From assembly GCF_900089955.1 (NCBI RefSeq), contig NZ_FLQX01000159.1:1-64000 (forward strand): DNA of 64,000 nucleotides, given 5' to 3'. Both the position numbers and the translations under genes were made by a program. The notes beneath the pieces are model-generated. The model saw only the letters and a program-made list of their open reading frames with translations, was not told where the DNA came from and made no database searches. Positions 24,683-33,194 of this stretch are shown here, piece by piece; position 1 is the stretch's first letter; each line of letters begins with the position of its first letter. This stretch comes from Candidatus Accumulibacter aalborgensis (GTDB lineage Bacteria > Pseudomonadota > Gammaproteobacteria > Burkholderiales > Rhodocyclaceae).

Positions 24683-25326
24683 CCAAGTATGTGACTGCGG
24701 AGCAGTGTCTGGACGCCATCCAGTCAGACAGCGCATGGCGAAAGAAAGAGATTTCTTCATTCAAGCAACGAGTGGCAGGATCCGATGGTGAGGCGCGCGC
24801 GATTATGATGCGCGCGGGGATCTTGATCCTGTATGCGCATTGGGAAGGGTTTGTAAAGTTTTCCTCAGAAACCTACATTACCCACATTAACGAAAGAATC
24901 GCTCGCTTTAACGCTCCCCTGAACGAGCACTACCAGACACTGCGCATGTGGCGCTGCATTCAGCGCAAAGGGGATTATCCTCACTCGAAAACGCCGGTGG
25001 GCTTTCTAGACGTGATGCAAGCCTGGAAAAGCAGGCCGGACAAGAAACTTTCGGATGATATGATCGACGCAGAGTCAAATCTGAATTCTATCGTGCTCAG
25101 AAAGATTCTCCGCATTATCGACATTCCCTTTGGCGACTTTGAGTCGAAGCAGAATCTGATTGACGAGAAACTGCTCGGGCGCCGGAATCCCATCGCGCAC
25201 GGCGAGAAAATGGTAATTAATTTTGACGAATACAACGAAGCCGACCGAGAAGTTCGCATGCTTCTCGAAACCTTCCAGCAGAAAATCGAGGGTTGCATCC
25301 AGAATAGTTCTTTCGTAGAAAAGTAA
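24679..25326 (+). CDS. MAE_28990-like HEPN-domain putative RNase
   Basis: The 215-residue protein resembles the MAE_28990/MAE_18760 HEPN family. The N-terminal half has RAGILILYAHWEGFVKFSSETYI, and the conserved HEPN RNase motif RNPIAH (Arg169 to His174) lies near the C-terminus inside LLGRRNPIAHGE. HEPN toxins act in toxin-antitoxin and abortive-infection systems by RNA cleavage. It is translationally coupled to the DUF262 gene, which may sense phage or restrain the RNase; that division of labour is inferred. Low GC content is shared with its partner. Confidence 0.82.
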   Translation: MTKYVTAEQCLDAIQSDSAWRKKEISSFKQRVAGSDGEARAIMMRAGILILYAHWEGFVKFSSETYITHINERIARFNAPLNEHYQTLRMWRCIQRKGDYPHSKTPVGFLDVMQAWKSRPDKKLSDDMIDAESNLNSIVLRKILRIIDIPFGDFESKQNLIDEKLLGRRNPIAHGEKMVINFDEYNEADREVRMLLETFQQKIEGCIQNSSFVEK

Positions 25327-25556
25327 GGCCCCGCGACACAGGGAAGGACCGAAGGAACTGCCCAAGGCTGGCGTATTGAGCGAGAAGGGCCAGAATAGAG
25401 ACATCTACCGTAATTTCATGTCAAGGAAATATCCAAGGCAGGAAAAGGTCATATGGGTCGTCTCTATTAGGCAATGAATTGCTCTTTTATGATGTACCCA
25501 TTGGGATTTCGAGCGTCAAGCATTTCTTTAGCCAGCTATCCGAACCGACGGCAGGA

Positions 25557-25868
25557 TTATCTCACCATCCCAAACACCGTCCGCTGCCCCGCCCACTCCA
25601 CCGGAAACGGCGCCATCAGATCCTTCAAGGTCAGGGATGCCGGCTGCTTGCCCGCCAGGATCGCTTCCACGATGTCCGGTGCCAGCAGCGCCAGCCGCAC
25701 CACACGGCTGACGAACGACGCACCGATCTTCTCCGCCCTAGCGATCTCTTCCAGGCACCCGTAGGTCCCGTTCTCCAGCAACTTCTGCCACCGAAAAGCC
25801 CGAGCAATCGCCTTGATCATCGTGTTGTCGATGGTCGCCATCGGCGCCGGGCTGCCCTCGATTGCCAC
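25557..25868 (-). CDS. Recombinase-associated helix-turn-helix protein (likely truncated)
   Basis: The 103-residue product contains VKAIARA-like (IKAIARAFRWQKLLENG), CLEEIARAEKIGASFVSRVVRL (helix-turn-helix) and APDIVEAILAGKQPASLTL motifs. These are typical of small proteins encoded next to serine recombinase and DUF2924 genes in mobile elements. Homologues usually have a longer N-terminus, so the gene is probably cut off around 25868. No recombinase remains nearby. A more decayed copy lies at 23260-23460, and the two flank the DUF262-HEPN pair. Confidence 0.6.
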   Translation of the reverse strand: MAIEGSPAPMATIDNTMIKAIARAFRWQKLLENGTYGCLEEIARAEKIGASFVSRVVRLALLAPDIVEAILAGKQPASLTLKDLMAPFPVEWAGQRTVFGMVR

Positions 25869-26098
25869 TGAGCACCGCGCGCAGGTGCTACCCTTGTGGA
25901 AACCTTGCTATGCCCGACTCCCTGCGAGGAAAGCGCGACATCCTAAAATAGGATGCGGCGCGCAAGAAAGGGAGGGAGTGGAACCGAGCGACCCGCGTTC
26001 GGGCGGACCTTCCCGGAGCCCTTGAGGTAAGTCGTTGATTAATTGAAAGAAATCCGAAAATCGGCAAAAATGTAGGCATGTAAATAGAATAATAGTGC

Positions 26099-26128
26099 TT
26101 GACAAACAATTGGATAAGTGCTTTTATT
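26099..26128 (+). promoter_or_regulatory. Possible promoter of the transposase gene
   Basis: TTGACA (26099-26104) is followed after 18 bases by TTTATT (26123-26128), ending six bases before the transposase ATG at 26135. The -35 is perfect and the -10 is poor. The very short leader would leave little room for a ribosome site, so translation may start from a near-leaderless mRNA or the promoter call may be wrong. Confidence 0.3.
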
Positions 26129-26134
26129 GTCGGC

Positions 26135-27751
26135 ATGTACATCGCCCGCGTCCCCAACCGCAAATCCAGGCCGGCCATCCTGCTTCGCGAGTCCTATCGC
26201 GAGGGCGGCAAAGTCTGCACACGAACCATCGCCAATCTGACGAACTGGGCACCGGAACGAGTCGTGGCCATGGAACGTCTGGTGAAGGGCGAATTCGACG
26301 ACTGGTCGGGAGAGATGACCAGCGGCGAGATTTTTGGGGTGCTGTTGGCCCTCAAGCAGTTGGCCGACCAAGTGGGCATCACGCGGGTGCTGGGTAGCGC
26401 TGCGGAAAGCAAGCTCAACCTGTTCCTGATTCTCGCGCGTATCGCGCATGGGGGGTCGCGGTTGTCGGCGGTACGCTGGGCGAAACAGCACACGGTGGCC
26501 GATGTGTTGGGGGTGGAGGGCTTTGATGAGGACGACCTCTATGCCGCGCTGGACTGGCTGGCGAGCCAGCAGGAGCGCATCGAGCGAGAACTGTACCAGG
26601 CCTACGTCAAGGAGCAGGGCCAACCACCGGTCCTGGTGCTGTACGACGTGACCTCCAGCTATTTCGAAGGGGAATGCAACGAGCTGGGGCAATACGGCTA
26701 CAACCGCGACGGCAAGCGCGGCAAGCAGCAAATTGTCATCGGTTTGTTGACCGCCGAGGACGGCGAGCCTCTCGCGGTGCGCGTCTTCGAAGGCAACACC
26801 GCGGACCCGACGACGGTGGCCAGCCAGATCACGATCCTGAAGGAGCAGTTCGGGATTGCCGAGGTGGTGATGGTGGGCGATCGGGGAATGATCAAGGCCA
26901 AGGGGAAGGCCGCGCTGTCGGCGGAGGGCTTCCGTTATATCACGGCCTTGACTGACGCTCAGATACGCACCTTCCTCAAGGAGGGCGTGTTGCAGACGGA
27001 TCTGTTCGATACCCATCTGTGCGAGGTGGAGCACGACGACAAGCGCCTGATCGTGCGCCGGAACGAAACCGTGCGGGTGCGCGAGAGGCGGCGGCGAGAG
27101 GACAAGTTGGCGCAGTTGCAAGCGAAGATCGCCGAACGTAACGCCTTCGTCAAGAACTCCAGGCGCGCCAGCGCGGCGGCAGGCCTGGCCACCTTGCAGC
27201 GCTGGGCCAAGAGCCACAAGCTCAGCGCGTTTGTCACCCTGACGCTGAAAGAACGCGCCATTGTCTGTACCCTCGACGAGGAGGCCAAAGCGCAAGACGC
27301 CCTGCTCGACGGCTGCTATCTGCTGGAAACCGATGTGCCGCTGACCTTGATGGACGCGAAGACGGTCGATGCGCGTTATCGCGATCTGCAAAAAGTCGAG
27401 CGCAACTTCCGTACCGTGAAAACCACCTTCCTGGAGATTCGCCCGATCTTCCTGCGCAAGGCCGAGCGGACCAAGGCGCATGTCTTCGTGGCGATGCTCG
27501 CCTTGAAGATCACGCGGCGGTTTGAAGCCGATCTGCACCGGACCTTCGGCAGCACCGAAGACGACCCCGCAGCCATCACTCCGGACGACGCCCTGGTGGC
27601 GCTCGGACGATTGACCTATCTCTACAGCACCGACCGCAACGGTCAGCGTCACCCTCACCTGCCACGCCCGGACGAACAACAGGCCAAAATCCTCGAGGCC
27701 ATCGGCCTGTCCTTCCCGCTCAAGCCAAAAGCCGACAAGCGTGCCGTGTAG
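26135..27751 (+). CDS. IS1634-family transposase
   Basis: The 538-residue DDE transposase has the IS1634 opening (MYIARVPNRKSRPAILLRES). The first Asp is in VLYDVTSSYFEGE, the second in VVMVGDRGMI, and the YREK signature is YRDLQKVERNFRTVK. The gene looks complete. I could not find convincing terminal inverted repeats or a target duplication by eye in the AT-rich flanks (about 26030-26130 and 27752-27810), so the IS ends are left open. It sits between the decayed recombinase-linked gene and the element's decayed right end. Confidence 0.9.
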   Translation: MYIARVPNRKSRPAILLRESYREGGKVCTRTIANLTNWAPERVVAMERLVKGEFDDWSGEMTSGEIFGVLLALKQLADQVGITRVLGSAAESKLNLFLILARIAHGGSRLSAVRWAKQHTVADVLGVEGFDEDDLYAALDWLASQQERIERELYQAYVKEQGQPPVLVLYDVTSSYFEGECNELGQYGYNRDGKRGKQQIVIGLLTAEDGEPLAVRVFEGNTADPTTVASQITILKEQFGIAEVVMVGDRGMIKAKGKAALSAEGFRYITALTDAQIRTFLKEGVLQTDLFDTHLCEVEHDDKRLIVRRNETVRVRERRRREDKLAQLQAKIAERNAFVKNSRRASAAAGLATLQRWAKSHKLSAFVTLTLKERAIVCTLDEEAKAQDALLDGCYLLETDVPLTLMDAKTVDARYRDLQKVERNFRTVKTTFLEIRPIFLRKAERTKAHVFVAMLALKITRRFEADLHRTFGSTEDDPAAITPDDALVALGRLTYLYSTDRNGQRHPHLPRPDEQQAKILEAIGLSFPLKPKADKRAV

Positions 27752-28759
27752 GCAGACGCCGCTTTTGCAGCATTGGCTATTTTTTTAACAAAAACAGATA
27801 GTTCTAGCATAACTGCGCTTGCTGGCTGGGGGAAGATCCGTCGGGGGGCACGATGGCGCCGACCAAACCGAATTGTTTAGGTCTTTTAGGTCCGGCATAT
27901 GGGGTATTGGAAAAAATACAGGCCCTCGAATGAGCCTGAAGGGCTTGACCTGCACCTGTGCCCCGAGTCCATGAACCTGCGCGGCTTCGATGACCAGGGC
28001 GGCGGCTGCCTGACTGCGGGATGGAGCGACTGACGACCAAGGCGGTGCTGTCGTACCTGAACGTCGGCGCTCCCCTATTCCGCAGGCCGGCGGCGGGGGC
28101 CACTGAAACAGTCGGCGAGGCGTCCGGCGATGGTTGCAGGCAGGTATCCACTGACGGGTGTTGCCGGCGGTGCAAACCCGCACAAATTTGGCGGCAGAAA
28201 TGCTCAGTTTGCATGGCAGTAAGCGCGATACTGCCGCACTTACTGCCACGCATCAGCATATCGCCCCTACGCCGCGTAAAGGGTGCGCTACGCCAGGCTG
28301 CATAAGGCCGCAGCCTGCCCTTGACCCGGCTACGGGACGCCGCTTCCGTGCAGCGCAAAAGCAATTCTTGCGCCTGGGAAAAGTTCGACGCCAGAATTCC
28401 ACGTTTTTTGACCGCCACCGACAACGGGCCATGGTCGCGGACGGCGCGATGGTGTCCGTCACTGCCGCGCTTTCCGGGCCGATGTTTTCCAGCCTACGGG
28501 GCCGGAGTGAGCCGGGGGTATGGGGATCAGCCGGTCAGCTTGATCGTTCGCTGTGGCGCGTTCCTGTGGCCTTGTTGGGGGCATCCGGGCCGCTGCACAG
28601 GGCAAGGGTATCGGAATATAGGATGAAATAGGATGCCATTTGGGACAACCCCTCGATGGGCGAGGATGGTGAGGTTTTGGCTAGGGCGCGGGCAGGCGAT
28701 AGCAACGTTTCAGCAAGGGTGCGGGGGTTACCGCGTAACCGGCAACACGACCAGACCGA
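27752..28759. other. About 1 kb of decayed DNA at the element's right end
   Basis: No intact gene is supported. Minus-strand translation gives suggestive scraps such as ALVIEAAQVHGLGAQVQVKP around 27970, but no family can be named. The stretch looks like remnants of genes damaged by insertions. It contains an inverted repeat at 28214-28248 and ends with an intrinsic terminator at 28760. Confidence 0.5.
28214..28248. repeat. 10-bp inverted repeat with 15-base spacer
   Basis: TGGCAGTAAG (28214-28223) is matched by CTTACTGCCA (28239-28248); the spacer itself includes another ACTGCC. No T-run follows on either strand, so it is not an ordinary terminator. It may be a protein-binding site of the decayed region. 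Confidence 0.45.
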
Positions 28760-28781
28760 CCCGGCACCGCGCCGGGTTTTT
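28760..28781 (+). terminator. Intrinsic terminator inside the right end
   Basis: CCCGGC (28760-28765) pairs with GCCGGG (28771-28776) and is followed by TTTTT. It would stop plus-strand transcription from the element before it reads antisense into the tRNA-Ala gene. Confidence 0.7.
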
Positions 28782-28788
28782 CTTTGGC

Positions 28789-28832
28789 GACGTTGAAGCG
28801 GATTGCCCGTATTTGGCTACATGGTGGCTACA
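28789..28832 (+). repeat. Putative integrase arm-type sites, right end
   Basis: This segment closely matches 3975-4018 at the left end, including GACGTTGAA, CGGATTGCC and TGGCTACATGGTGGCTACA. The orientation is the same at both ends. It lies 56 bases inside attR. Matching sites inside both junctions fit binding sites for integrase or excisionase in the excised circle's attachment region. Confidence 0.5.
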
Positions 28833-28851
28833 TGAAGGCCAGACAACAAAA

Positions 28852-28873
28852 AGGCCACCCTAAAGAGTGGCCT
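28852..28873 (-). terminator. Intrinsic terminator of the intact tRNA-Ala
   Basis: AGGCCAC and GTGGCCT form a hairpin; on the minus strand it is followed by TTTTTG. It lies 15 bases after the tRNA 3' end. The element brings this terminator along with the 3' part of the tRNA and so replaces the chromosomal one, now stranded at 3798-3819. Confidence 0.65.
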
Positions 28874-28888
28874 AAGTGCTTGATTTCT

Positions 28889-28933
28889 TGGTGGAGACAG
28901 GCGGGATCGAACCGCCGACCTTCTGATTGCGAA
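28889..28933 (-). repeat. attR: 45-bp repeat within tRNA-Ala
   Basis: This copy is identical to 3835-3879 and covers the anticodon loop through CCA of the tRNA. It marks the right junction of the element; integration has rebuilt the full tRNA here. Confidence 0.9.
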
Positions 28934-28964
28934 CCAGACGCTCTCCCAGCTGAGCTATGCCCCC
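28889..28964 (-). tRNA. tRNA-Ala, anticodon CGC
   Basis: The 76 bases read on the minus strand fold as a complete cloverleaf: acceptor GGGGGCA/TGTCTCC with the G3-U70 pair that identifies alanine tRNAs, D-arm GCTC/GAGC, anticodon stem TCTGG/TCAGA with loop TTCGCAA (anticodon CGC, reading GCG), T-arm GGCGG/CCGCC, and encoded CCA. The 3' 45 bases are shared with attL, so this tRNA is a hybrid of a chromosomal 5' part and an element-borne 3' part. Confidence 0.95.
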
Positions 28965-29051
28965 CAAACCGCATGGATTCTACGCGTCGTGCGTTCACGC
29001 GTCAATCCCGAGGGTCGGGCGCATGTCTGCCCGCCGCTCGAAAGGCCTGGG

Positions 29052-29654
29052 CTACTTCTTCGCCTTGGCGTGCGCCGGTACGACAGAGACGGCAACGGCT
29101 TCGGCAAAAACGCCCTCGACCTGGTCACCCTTCTTGATCAGCTTGAGTTGCTCGAGGTCGTTGATCTTCAAACGAACGATCCTCGTTGCACCACGCAAGG
29201 TGATGGTCTGATGCTTGAGGTCAACCTGCTGCACATCAGCGACGAAGGTCACTTCTTTCACTTCGTAACCAGCAGGCTTTTCACCCTTCGCTGCGGAGCC
29301 CGTCTCCGAGCTGTCGATCCGCTCGCGAAGTGCGCCGCCGCCCTTCTTGAGCGTCATCACCAGTCCCTGGGTATAGGTGACGACGAGATTGTCGCCGACC
29401 TTGATCTGGTCGAAATTCTTGACTTTGTCGCTGGCAACGACCTTCGTCGTCTCGCCCTTGGCATTCCTGAGGACCACGCTACGCGTCGCCTTGTCGATCG
29501 AGTCGACCACCAGGGTGCCCCGGGCTTGGATCATGCCGGCAAACTTGCCGGGGGCGACTGCGGTCAGGCCTTCGCTCATCGGGGCTTGTTGTGCCGATGC
29601 GGCAAGTGGCAAGAGGACAAGCGCTGCGGTTGCAAGCGCGATACGAATACGCAT
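29052..29654 (-). CDS. Secreted protein of unknown function
   Basis: The 200-residue protein has a clear signal peptide (MRIRIALATAALVLLPLAASA then QQAP). The mature part is strand-rich with two similar segments: GTLVVDSIDKATRSVVLRN and TFVADVQQVDLKHQTITLRG. Each is followed by a 'V-x-D/N-x-x-x-K/Q' stretch ending in an IKVGDNLVV or IKKGDQVEG motif. That pattern suggests repeated OB-like or DUF5666-like beta domains in the periplasm. No enzyme motif is visible. It lies just beyond the tRNA-Ala, in chromosomal DNA. Confidence 0.7.
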   Translation of the reverse strand: MRIRIALATAALVLLPLAASAQQAPMSEGLTAVAPGKFAGMIQARGTLVVDSIDKATRSVVLRNAKGETTKVVASDKVKNFDQIKVGDNLVVTYTQGLVMTLKKGGGALRERIDSSETGSAAKGEKPAGYEVKEVTFVADVQQVDLKHQTITLRGATRIVRLKINDLEQLKLIKKGDQVEGVFAEAVAVSVVPAHAKAKK

Positions 29655-29759
29655 GGGTAACTCCGATCTAGAGGGTTTTGGCTACAGGATGTGGATTGAC
29701 GGCGAGGAAGAAAAGGCATTGGTCATGGCCGAGTGTTCCTCGGTTGCTGCGGGGAGACT

Positions 29760-30044
29760 TTACTCGCTTTTGGCAGAAACCCTCGCCTTGAAGGTTGCTC
29801 CGGCGGCAAACTTTGGCACGGTCGTCTCGGGGATCTGGATTTTTTCGCCGGTTTTCGGATTCTTTCCTTCGCGGGACGCGCGTGCGCTGGCCTTGAAGGA
29901 GCCGAACCCGACCAGGGTCACGGTTTCACCCTGAGCCACACGGTCAACGATCGTCTCGATGACTGCGTCCAGTGCTTTTGCCGAGGCGGCCTTGGAGAGT
30001 TCGCTGCGGGCGGCGATCGCGTCGATCATTTCAGACTTGTTCAT
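29760..30044 (-). CDS. HU-family DNA-binding protein
   Basis: The 94-residue nucleoid protein bends and compacts DNA as a dimer. The start MNKSEMIDAIAARSELSKAAS, the core GFGSF and the DNA-binding arm region with the family signature (GRNPKTG-type, here GKNPKTGEKIQIPE) are all present. An AGGAG ribosome site precedes the ATG. It could be HupB or an IHF-like paralogue, but the sequence around the arm fits HU better. It is a single-gene unit by spacing. Confidence 0.93.
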   Translation of the reverse strand: MNKSEMIDAIAARSELSKAASAKALDAVIETIVDRVAQGETVTLVGFGSFKASARASREGKNPKTGEKIQIPETTVPKFAAGATFKARVSAKSE

Positions 30045-30226
30045 GGTAGCTCCTATGGTGGTTGAAGGCCTTCCTCGATCTGAATTCGGGCATTTCGAGG
30101 GCGTATAGGGAAAGGGGCGATGATGCCTGTAAAAAGCTGGATTCTGTCATGGATTTCCTCGTCGCCAAACAACTTTTTGCCCTTGGTGGGCTTCGCGTAC
30201 CCAGCCTGGTCGCCATCCAGGGGTGT

Positions 30227-33124
30227 TCAGCCGTCGGGGCCGGTTTTCTCCCGCGGCGAGAGGACGGCAGCCTGTGCTCCGCCCTGGCGTGCCAGCAGAG
30301 GAGCCAGGAAGCGTCCGCTGTGACTTTCCGCCACTTCCGCGATTCGTTCCGGGGTTCCGGCGGCCAGGATGCGGCCGCCGCCAGCGCCACCCTCGGGCCC
30401 AAGGTCCAGCAGCCAGTCAGCCGTCTTGATGACGTCAAGATTGTGTTCGATCACCACCACGGTATTGCCGTGGTCGGCGAGACGGTGCAGTACGGTGAGC
30501 AGCATCTCGATATCCTGGAAATGCAGTCCGGTCGTCGGCTCGTCGAGGATGTACAGTGTTCTGCCGGTGTCGCGTTTCGACAGTTCGAGTGCCAGCTTGA
30601 CGCGCTGTGCTTCGCCACCCGAGAGGGTGGTCGCCGCCTGGCCAAGTGTGATGTAGCTTAGGCCCACGTCCACCAGTGTCTGCAGCTTGCGCGCCACGAC
30701 CGGCACGGGGTCGAAGAATTGACGTGCGAGCTCGACGGTCATCTGCAGAATCTCGTGAATGTTCTTGCTCTTGTACTGGACTTCGAGAGTCTCCCGGTTG
30801 TAACGCTTGCCGTGGCAAACGTCGCAGGGTACGTAGATATCGGGCAGAAAGTGCATCTCGACCTTGATCACGCCGTCGCCCTGGCAGGCCTCGCAGCGAC
30901 CCCCCTTGACGTTGAACGAGAAGCGGCCGGGGCCGTAGCCGCGTGAGCGGGATTCGGGAACGCCCGAGAACAATTCACGGATCGGCGTCAGCAGCCCGGT
31001 GTAAGTGGCCGGATTGGAGCGCGGCGTGCGGCCGATCGGGCTCTGGTCGACGTTGATCACCTTGTCGAAGTGATCGAGGCCGACGATCCGGTCGTGCTCG
31101 GCGGCCTCGGCGCTTGCCCCGTAGAGGTGCCTGGCCGCCGCCGTATAGAGCGTGTCGTTGATCAGCGTTGACTTGCCCGATCCGGAAACGCCGGTGACGC
31201 AGGTCAACAGCCCGAGCGGGATGTCGACCGAGACGTTCCTCAGGTTATTGCCGCGCGCGCCCATGATCCGCAGCCATCGTTCGGGGCTCGGCTGGCGTCT
31301 CTCGCTGCGCATGCCGATGCGCCGGCGGCCGGCCAGGTAGTCGCCGGTCAGCGAAGCGGGGTTGTCGATGATCGCCTCGCAGGTGCCCTCGGCGACGATG
31401 AAGCCGCCGTGAACGCCGGCGCCGGGGCCGATGTCGACCACGTAATCGGCGCTGCGTATGGCTTCCTCGTCGTGTTCGACGACGATCACGGTATTGCCGA
31501 TGTCGCGCAGTTGTTTCAGCGTCTGCAGCAGCCGCTCGTTGTCGCGCTGATGCAGACCGATAGACGGCTCGTCGAGCACGTACATGACGCCGGTCAGCCC
31601 CGAGCCGATCTGCGAGGCCAGACGGATGCGCTGCGCCTCGCCGCCGGACAGCGTTTCCGCCGAGCGGTCGAGTGACAGGTAGTCGAGGCCGACGTTGATC
31701 AGGAACTGCAGGCGGCTGACGATTTCCTTGAGCACCTTCTCGGCGACCTGCGCCTTGTTGCCGGGGAGTCGCAGCGCGAGAAAATAATCGCGTGCTTCGG
31801 CGAGTGGCTGACGACTGATTTCGTGCAGCGTGCGCGCCTCTGCACGCGTGCCGACGCGCACATTGCGTGCCTCTTCGCGCAGGCGACTGCCGTGGCAGGA
31901 CGGGCAGGTCTTGTTGCTGATCAGACGGGCCAGTTCCTCGCGAACGGCGTTCGAGTCGGTTTCCTTGTAGCGACGTTCGAGATTGACGACGATGCCTTCG
32001 AAAGCATGCTGGCGAACGGTAGCCCGGCCACGTTCGTTGGCATAGCTGAAGGCTAGCTCCTCGCGCCCGGAACCGTAGAGGACGATGTGCCGGACGCTGT
32101 CCGGGAGTTCGCTGAATGGGGTGTCAAGTGCGAAGCCGTAGTGCGCTGCCAGCGAGCAAAGCATTTGAAAGTAGAAGGGGTTGCGCCGGTCCCAGCCGCG
32201 GATCGCGCCGGCAGCCAGCGAAAGCTCCGGCCGCGCGACGATGCGCTTCGGGTCGAAGAACTGGATCACGCCGAGACCGTCGCATTTCTGGCAGGCACCC
32301 ATCGGACTGTTGAAGGAAAAAATCCGCGGCTCCAGCTCCTGTATCGAGTACGAGCATACCGGGCAGGCAAACCTGGCGGAAAAGAAATGCTCGCGCTCGC
32401 TGTCCATTTCGCAGGCGATGGCGCGCCCGTCGGCGTGGCGCAGCGCCGTTTCGAACGATTCGGCGAGGCGTTGGCGCAGGTCTTCGCGCACTTTCAGCCG
32501 GTCAACGACGACGTCGATGGTGTGCTTGTGCGTCTTGGCAAGCTTCGGCAGAGCGTCGATCTCATGGACCTGGCCGTCGACCCGCAATCTGGCAAAACCC
32601 TGCGCCCGAAGTTCGGCAAAGAGGTCGATCTGCTCGCCCTTGCGGTTGGCGACCACGGGCGCCAGAATCATCAGCCGGGTGCCTTCCGGCAGCGCCAGGA
32701 CATGATCGACCATCTGCGAAACCGTCTGCGCTTCAAGTGCCTGTTGGTGTTCAGGGCAGTACGGTGTGCCTGCGCGCGCGAAAAGCAGGCGCAGGTAATC
32801 GTGGATTTCGGTGACCGTACCGACGGTCGACCGCGGGTTGTGGCTGGTCGCCTTCTGCTCAATGGAAATGGCTGGTGACAGCCCCTCGATCAAATCGACG
32901 TCAGGCTTCTCCATGCGCTGCAGGAACTGCCGGGCGTAGGCGGACAAGGACTCGACATAGCGGCGCTGCCCCTCGGCGTACAGCGTGTCGAAGGCGAGTG
33001 AAGACTTGCCGGAACCTGAAAGGCCGGTGATCACGATCAGCCGGTTGCGCGGCAGGTCGAGATCGATGTTCTTCAGATTGTGCGTGCGCGCACCGCGGAT
33101 GCGTATGGTTCGTATCTCTTCCAT
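30227..33124 (-). CDS. uvrA: Excinuclease ABC subunit A
   Basis: It is the damage-sensing ATPase of nucleotide excision repair, working with UvrB and UvrC. The 965 residues are typical of the family. Both ABC modules are intact: Walker A motifs [10 protein letters not shown] and [10 protein letters not shown], signature sequences LSGGEAQRI and LSGGEAQRV, and the DEP Walker B sites. Two zinc modules are present (CPVC...CQKCDGLG and CEACQGDG...CDVCHGK). It is divergent from the MFS gene, with a 70-base shared upstream region. I see no convincing LexA box there. Confidence 0.97.
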   Translation of the reverse strand: MEEIRTIRIRGARTHNLKNIDLDLPRNRLIVITGLSGSGKSSLAFDTLYAEGQRRYVESLSAYARQFLQRMEKPDVDLIEGLSPAISIEQKATSHNPRSTVGTVTEIHDYLRLLFARAGTPYCPEHQQALEAQTVSQMVDHVLALPEGTRLMILAPVVANRKGEQIDLFAELRAQGFARLRVDGQVHEIDALPKLAKTHKHTIDVVVDRLKVREDLRQRLAESFETALRHADGRAIACEMDSEREHFFSARFACPVCSYSIQELEPRIFSFNSPMGACQKCDGLGVIQFFDPKRIVARPELSLAAGAIRGWDRRNPFYFQMLCSLAAHYGFALDTPFSELPDSVRHIVLYGSGREELAFSYANERGRATVRQHAFEGIVVNLERRYKETDSNAVREELARLISNKTCPSCHGSRLREEARNVRVGTRAEARTLHEISRQPLAEARDYFLALRLPGNKAQVAEKVLKEIVSRLQFLINVGLDYLSLDRSAETLSGGEAQRIRLASQIGSGLTGVMYVLDEPSIGLHQRDNERLLQTLKQLRDIGNTVIVVEHDEEAIRSADYVVDIGPGAGVHGGFIVAEGTCEAIIDNPASLTGDYLAGRRRIGMRSERRQPSPERWLRIMGARGNNLRNVSVDIPLGLLTCVTGVSGSGKSTLINDTLYTAAARHLYGASAEAAEHDRIVGLDHFDKVINVDQSPIGRTPRSNPATYTGLLTPIRELFSGVPESRSRGYGPGRFSFNVKGGRCEACQGDGVIKVEMHFLPDIYVPCDVCHGKRYNRETLEVQYKSKNIHEILQMTVELARQFFDPVPVVARKLQTLVDVGLSYITLGQAATTLSGGEAQRVKLALELSKRDTGRTLYILDEPTTGLHFQDIEMLLTVLHRLADHGNTVVVIEHNLDVIKTADWLLDLGPEGGAGGGRILAAGTPERIAEVAESHSGRFLAPLLARQGGAQAAVLSPREKTGPDG

Positions 33125-33194
33125 TGGCTGCAGGCCAGGGGGCCTTGGGCAAACCTGCTAATATACGCAATTCCGCAGTCCGCTACCAAATTCC

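Larger units (their letters stand above)
3835..28933. mobile_element. ~25 kb integrative element in tRNA-Ala(CGC)
   Basis: The element is delimited by perfect 45-bp direct repeats at 3835-3879 and 28889-28933 that correspond to the 3' end of a tRNA-Ala gene. The right copy is part of a complete tRNA; the left copy is only the 3' fragment. A P4-type tyrosine integrase starts 185 bases inside the left repeat. Putative arm-type sites occur inside both ends. Cargo includes a toxin-antitoxin pair, a primase-helicase operon, a methylase/ATPase/helicase defence-like island, a DUF262-HEPN pair and an IS1634-family transposase. No conjugation genes and no phage structural genes are visible, so transfer would need a helper. 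An internal tRNA 3' end at 11661-11685 suggests the element is composite. Confidence 0.85.

Noticed and set aside
26039-27679. 546-codon minus-strand frame over the transposase
   Set aside because: It is a shadow frame; the plus strand encodes an intact IS1634-family transposase with all catalytic residues.
27804-28424. 206-codon minus-strand frame in the decayed right end
   Set aside because: Composition is poor and no family can be recognised. Small scraps look protein-like, but nothing supports an intact gene.
33125-33194. LexA (SOS) box in the uvrA-MFS intergenic region
   Set aside because: No CTGT-N8-ACAG-like palindrome is visible in the 70 bases.
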